Source: Actinomycetota bacterium (GTDB taxonomy: Bacteria; Actinomycetota; Acidimicrobiia; Spongiisociales; ZC4RG35). Taken from it: a DNA stretch of 7,590 bases. Below, piece by piece: positions 5,851 through 7,590 of this stretch. Both the position numbers and the translations under genes were made by a program. Each line of letters opens with the position of its first letter. Position 1 is the first letter of the stretch. Where the stretch lies: contig QGUS01000072.1 in assembly GCA_003242515.1 (NCBI GenBank), forward strand, positions 1 to 7,590. The letters run 5' to 3'. A model generated the notes under the pieces. It was not told where the DNA came from and did no database searches. It saw only the letters and a list, made by a program, of their open reading frames with translations.

Positions 5851-5856
5851 TACGTT
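5851..5856 (+). promoter_or_regulatory. Possible -10 box of the small gene at 5925
   Basis: TACGTT fits TANNNT and would start transcription near 5863, leaving a purine-rich leader of about 60 nt. The palindrome GTGTC-ACGGGA-GACAC (5861-5876) would lie at the start of that leader, as an RNA hairpin or an operator. No clear -35 box is visible. Confidence 0.3.
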
Positions 5857-5924
5857 CGCAGTGTCACGGGAGACACCCGGACAGCGCCGTAGGAACGAGA
5901 GGCGCGGGAGGAAAGGAGAAACAC

Positions 5925-6128
5925 ATGCTCAGCTCCGAACGGCACCTGCGAGCCGAATCCGAGTACAGGCGGGAGCTGATCGCCGGCGATCCGCGGGTCA
6001 TGGCATACGACGGGATCCCGGGCCGGCTGCGCCGGAACGAGCAAGTACTGAAGGGTTCCTTGTTCATCCGGGTCCTCGACCAGATCCGTTCCACGGGCCT
6101 GCAGGCGAGGCGTTTCCGGACGGCGTGA
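5925..6128 (+). CDS. Small hypothetical protein, 67 residues
   Basis: I do not recognise this protein. The start is well supported: AAAGGAG (5912-5918) lies 6 nt before the ATG, one of the best ribosome-binding sites in the window, in contrast to the many leaderless genes around it. The product is soluble, strongly charged and basic at its end. It has a likely helix rich in Glu/Arg (4-20: SERHLRAESEYRRELIA), a middle with GDPRVMAYDGIPGRLRRNEQ (21-40), a short hydrophobic strand or helix (43-54: KGSLFIRVLDQI), and a tail RSTGLQARRFRTA. There is no signal peptide, membrane segment or Cys. It could be a small regulator or nucleic-acid-binding protein, but that is only composition-based. An annotation beginning at 5820 is possible in frame but would ignore the ribosome-binding site. 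Confidence 0.65.
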   Translation: MLSSERHLRAESEYRRELIAGDPRVMAYDGIPGRLRRNEQVLKGSLFIRVLDQIRSTGLQARRFRTA

Positions 6129-6150
6129 TGTACGACCATCGCACCGGGCA

Positions 6151-6181
6151 GCGGCCCGTCCGGTCGCCCCGGGCGGGCCGT
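6151..6181 (+). terminator. Hairpin after the small gene, possible terminator without U-tract
   Basis: CGGCCCG (6152-6158) pairs with CGGGCCG (6174-6180), extendable by one G-T pair, around a 15-nt loop. It follows the stop at 6128 by 23 nt. No T-run follows, so it would be a weak or actinobacterial-style terminator. Confidence 0.35.
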
Positions 6182-6205
6182 CGCCGTTACGGGGCGACCC
6201 GGCGG

Positions 6206-6211
6206 TAGCTT
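6206..6211 (+). promoter_or_regulatory. -10 box of the glycolipid-binding gene, leaderless
   Basis: TAGCTT ends exactly 6 nt before the ATG at 6218. The same hexamer at the same distance precedes the gene starting at 2468. Confidence 0.55.
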
Positions 6212-6217
6212 CAGGGG

Positions 6218-6772
6218 ATGCCGCGCACCCTCTGGAGGATCGACCAGCCCGACTTCACCGGGGTAGAGGTCTTCGGCCTCGATGAGGGCCCCGATGGAGC
6301 GGTGCTGCGGGGCCGGGTGGTCGGGACCATAGACGGCGCCCAGTTCGCTTCGGTCTACGAGGTGATCACCGACCCCGACTGGGTCACCCGCCGCGTCTCG
6401 GTGGTGTGCAACTCGGCGGCGCGGACGATGCTCCTGGAGCACGACGGGAGCGGCACCTGGGTGGTCGACGGGATCACGCGCACCGACCTCACCGGATGCC
6501 TCGATGTGGACCTCGGGATCACCCCATCCACCAACACCCTGCCGATCCGCCGGCTCGGTCTGGCGGTCGGTGACTCCGCGGACCTCCAGGCGGCGTGGGT
6601 GCGCTTCCCGGAGATGACCGTCCAGATGCTGACGCAGAGCTATGAGCGGACGGGGGATCGTTCCTACCGGTACCGGTCACCGGGATTCGAGGCGGACCTC
6701 ACGGTCGACGACCACGGGGTGGTCACGGAGTACGGGGAAGGCCTGTGGGTGGCCTTGAAGCAGGAGGCCTGA
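6218..6772 (+). CDS. Putative glycolipid-binding family protein (DUF1089)
   Basis: 184-residue soluble beta-rich protein of Pfam Glycolipid_bind (formerly DUF1089). The hallmark is DLTGCLDVDLGITPSTNTLP (90-109), followed by IRRLGL. Also typical are AAWVRFPEMTVQMLTQSYER (125-144) and the C-terminal stretch YRSPGFEADLTVDDHGVVTE (152-171). Length is close to that of known stand-alone members. The 'glycolipid-binding' name comes, as far as I recall, from structural resemblance to lipoprotein-carrier-like folds; no catalytic activity is established. There is no signal peptide, so it is probably cytosolic. The ATG at 6218 is leaderless. The gene converges on tRNA-Ile, with 15 bp between them. Confidence 0.92.
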   Translation: MPRTLWRIDQPDFTGVEVFGLDEGPDGAVLRGRVVGTIDGAQFASVYEVITDPDWVTRRVSVVCNSAARTMLLEHDGSGTWVVDGITRTDLTGCLDVDLGITPSTNTLPIRRLGLAVGDSADLQAAWVRFPEMTVQMLTQSYERTGDRSYRYRSPGFEADLTVDDHGVVTEYGEGLWVALKQEA

Positions 6773-6787
6773 CGCCTCTTCGGGGAG

Positions 6788-6862
6788 TGGGCCCACGTGG
6801 ACTTGAACCACGGACCTCATCCTTATCAGGGATGCGCTCTAACCGGACTGAGCTATGGGCCC
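6788..6862 (-). tRNA. tRNA-Ile (anticodon GAT)
   Basis: A full cloverleaf can be read on the minus strand: acceptor GGGCCCA/TGGGCCC (7 bp, perfect), D-arm GCTC-AGTCCGGTTA-GAGC, anticodon arm CATCC-CTGATAA-GGATG, variable AGGTC, T-arm CGTGG-TTCAAGT-CCACG, and discriminator A at 6788. The anticodon GAT corresponds to 6825-6827 and reads AUC/AUU codons. The 3' CCA is not encoded. Length is 75 nt. It stands alone, not in an rRNA operon. Confidence 0.97.
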
Positions 6863-6874
6863 TAGCGACCCTGG

Positions 6875-6904
6875 ATTCTAGGGCGGTCGCCGACCCACTG
6901 TGAA
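6875..6904 (-). promoter_or_regulatory. Promoter of tRNA-Ile
   Basis: Minus-strand -35 TTCACA (6899-6904; 5 of 6 matches to TTGACA), an 18-bp spacer, and -10 TAGAAT (6875-6880; 5 of 6 matches to TATAAT) give the best housekeeping promoter in the window. Transcription would begin near 6868, leaving a leader of about 6 nt before the tRNA 5' end at 6862. Confidence 0.75.
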
Positions 6905-6912
6905 GTCGGACC

Positions 6913-6918
6913 TATCGT
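6913..6918 (+). promoter_or_regulatory. -10 box of the YbaK-type gene, near-leaderless
   Basis: TATCGT ends 8 nt before the ATG at 6927. Its -35 region would overlap the -35/spacer of the opposing tRNA promoter, so the two may compete for polymerase. Confidence 0.5.
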
Positions 6919-6926
6919 CTCCGTCG

Positions 6927-7400
6927 ATGACCGACACACCCGCCCTCAGGGCGATTGCCGCATCGGGGATCCCGCACCGGGTGGTCCGGACCGAACGCGC
7001 CACCAGCGCGGAGGAGAGCGCCCGTTTCCAGGGCATCCCTCTGGGCGCCCTGCTCCGGACCCTCGTGGTGCGGCGTGGCGAGGGTGACTACCTCTTCGTT
7101 CTGGTCCCGGGCGGACGGAAGTTCGACTGGCCGAAGCTCCGGGAGCTCCTGGGCGTCCGCCGCATGACCATGCCCGACGCCGGGGAGGCCCGGGAGGTGA
7201 CCGGCTACGAGCGGGGCGCCATCACTCCCTTCGGAGCCAGGTCGGTCCTCCCCGTGATCATCGACGGCGCCGCCATGGAGCACGAGACCGTGGCCATCGG
7301 GGGAGGGGCCCACGGGGTGAACCTCCACCTCTCGCCACGGGACCTGGCCGACCACTTCGGCGCCACGATCGCCGACATCAGCCTCCCCGAGGGCGCCTAG
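6927..7400 (+). CDS. YbaK/EbsC-type aminoacyl-tRNA deacylase
   Basis: 157-residue stand-alone editing-domain protein of the YbaK/INS superfamily, which hydrolyses wrongly charged tRNA (classically Cys-tRNA-Pro) in the cytosol. Signatures are TPALRAIAASGIPHRVV (4-20), ALLRTLVVRR (41-50), DYLFVLVPGGRKFDWPKLRE (54-73), TGYERGAITPFG (92-103) and IGGGAHGVNLHLSP (124-137). The position that I align with the conserved INS-family lysine ([F/L]xKTLxV) is Arg44, so activity or specificity may differ. I chose ATG 6927 because a -10 hexamer lies 8 nt upstream; the GTG at 6900 would add 9 residues and start upstream of that promoter box. Its stop TAG overlaps the opposing gene's stop in a shared CTAG. The exact tRNA substrate cannot be read from sequence. 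Confidence 0.92.
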   Translation: MTDTPALRAIAASGIPHRVVRTERATSAEESARFQGIPLGALLRTLVVRRGEGDYLFVLVPGGRKFDWPKLRELLGVRRMTMPDAGEAREVTGYERGAITPFGARSVLPVIIDGAAMEHETVAIGGGAHGVNLHLSPRDLADHFGATIADISLPEGA

Positions 7401-7550
7401 AAGTCGAGGCGCATCACCATCCGGCGCTTCGACGGACGGGACACCTCGACCAGGCCCGCGGCGGCGAACGTCGCCGGCGTCCCGACGGGCAGCTCCTCGT
7501 CGATCACGTTCTTAACGGTGAGGGGGAAGGCCCGGAGGGCGCCCCCGGGC
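7397..7550 (-). CDS. C-terminal end of a GNAT acetyltransferase (partial)
   Basis: About 50 genuine residues of a C-terminus are visible, ending in ELPVGTPATFAAAGLVEVSR followed by PSKRRMVMRLDF. The pattern G-T-x-x-x-F-x-x-A-G-F/L-x-E-V-x-R-P-x-x-R-R-x-V-M-R-x-D-F is the usual ending of many actinobacterial GNAT proteins: the last helix and strand. The acetyl-CoA loop lies outside the window. The ATG at 7579 is within adapter-like sequence and is not a real start. The stop TAG (7397-7399) overlaps the YbaK-type stop by 2 nt. Family assignment from this fragment is moderately sure. Confidence 0.65.
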
Positions 7551-7590
7551 CTGCCTCTTATAAAAATCCCCGGGCCCACGAAACCGCCAA
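7551..7590 (+). other. Nextera adapter remnant, not genomic
   Basis: From 7551 the sequence CTGCCTCTTATAAAAATC parallels the Nextera mosaic end CTGTCTCTTATACACATC, and continues along the i7 adapter (CCGAGCCCACGAGAC) as CCGGGCCCACGAAAC. By hand alignment, 28 of 34 bases at 7551-7584 agree. The last six bases (CGCCAA) fall where an index would begin. The mismatches suggest a low-quality read tail built into the contig. Confidence 0.88.

Noticed and set aside
5833..5856. ECF sigma-type promoter (GGGAAG...CGTT) before the small gene
   Set aside because: The -35-like element misses the usual AAC and the spacing (about 14-15 nt) is short. The evidence is too weak to list.
5640..6044. Possible 135-residue N-terminal extension of the upstream GNAT protein
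   Set aside because: It is Pro/Thr/Ser low-complexity sequence read through the G-tract array and antisense to the small gene. The GNAT fold begins right after the GTG at 5639.
6773..6787. UUCG-loop hairpin between the glycolipid-binding gene and tRNA-Ile
   Set aside because: CCTC-TTCG-GGGG gives only four pairs including a wobble and has no T-run, so I do not call it a terminator.

Overview
The window looks like the chromosome of a GC-rich actinobacterium. An environmental Acidimicrobiia-type lineage is my guess, at low confidence. The reasons are the strong G/C bias at third codon positions, an Rv2578c-type radical SAM gene, a textbook actinobacterial LexA box, and many genes with a TANNNT -10 hexamer 6-8 nt before the start codon (leaderless transcription). 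I see no mobile element, phage gene, CRISPR array or rRNA. The ends behave like contig ends. The first ~80 nt are extreme G/C homopolymer inside an open reading frame. The last ~40 nt closely match a Nextera sequencing adapter and should not be treated as genome.

Layout: (1) 1-887 (+) is the 3' part of an L,D-transpeptidase gene. (2) 890-1840 (-) is a CxxxCxxC radical SAM protein related to spore photoproduct lyase. Its promoter carries a perfect LexA/SOS operator, and its protein ends in a sliding-clamp-like peptide. (3) 1841-2042 holds that operator and a Rho-independent terminator for the next leftward genes. (4) 2043-2468 (-) is a four-helix DUF2269-like membrane protein, and 2510-3073 (-) is a dihydrofolate-reductase/RibD-fold protein. 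(5) 3126-3986 (+) is a membrane-anchored Clp-fold serine protease of the SDH family, divergent from the reductase across 52 bp. (6) 4033-4413 (+) is a small NTF2/DUF4440-like protein. (7) 4550-5125 and 5109-5639 (-) are two overlapping GNAT acetyltransferase genes. (8) 5640-5924 is intergenic and contains an unusually dense run of G-tracts. (9) 5925-6128 (+) is a 67-residue hypothetical protein with a strong ribosome-binding site. (10) 6218-6772 (+) is a putative glycolipid-binding protein. (11) 6788-6862 (-) is tRNA-Ile(GAT) with its own promoter. (12) 6927-7400 (+) is a YbaK/EbsC-type aminoacyl-tRNA deacylase. (13) 7397 to ~7550 (-) is the C-terminal end of another GNAT.

Most genes are single transcription units with their own promoters, not one pathway. 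The most informative locus is the radical SAM gene. A LexA operator against its -10 box, membership in the SplB-like radical SAM group, and a C-terminal QPTLPF peptide all point to a DNA-damage-inducible, possibly clamp-recruited DNA repair enzyme. The tRNA and the tRNA-editing deacylase share a short divergent promoter region. I found no clearly new multi-gene system. The best candidates for follow-up are the SOS-controlled radical SAM protein and the G-tract region with its adjacent small gene.
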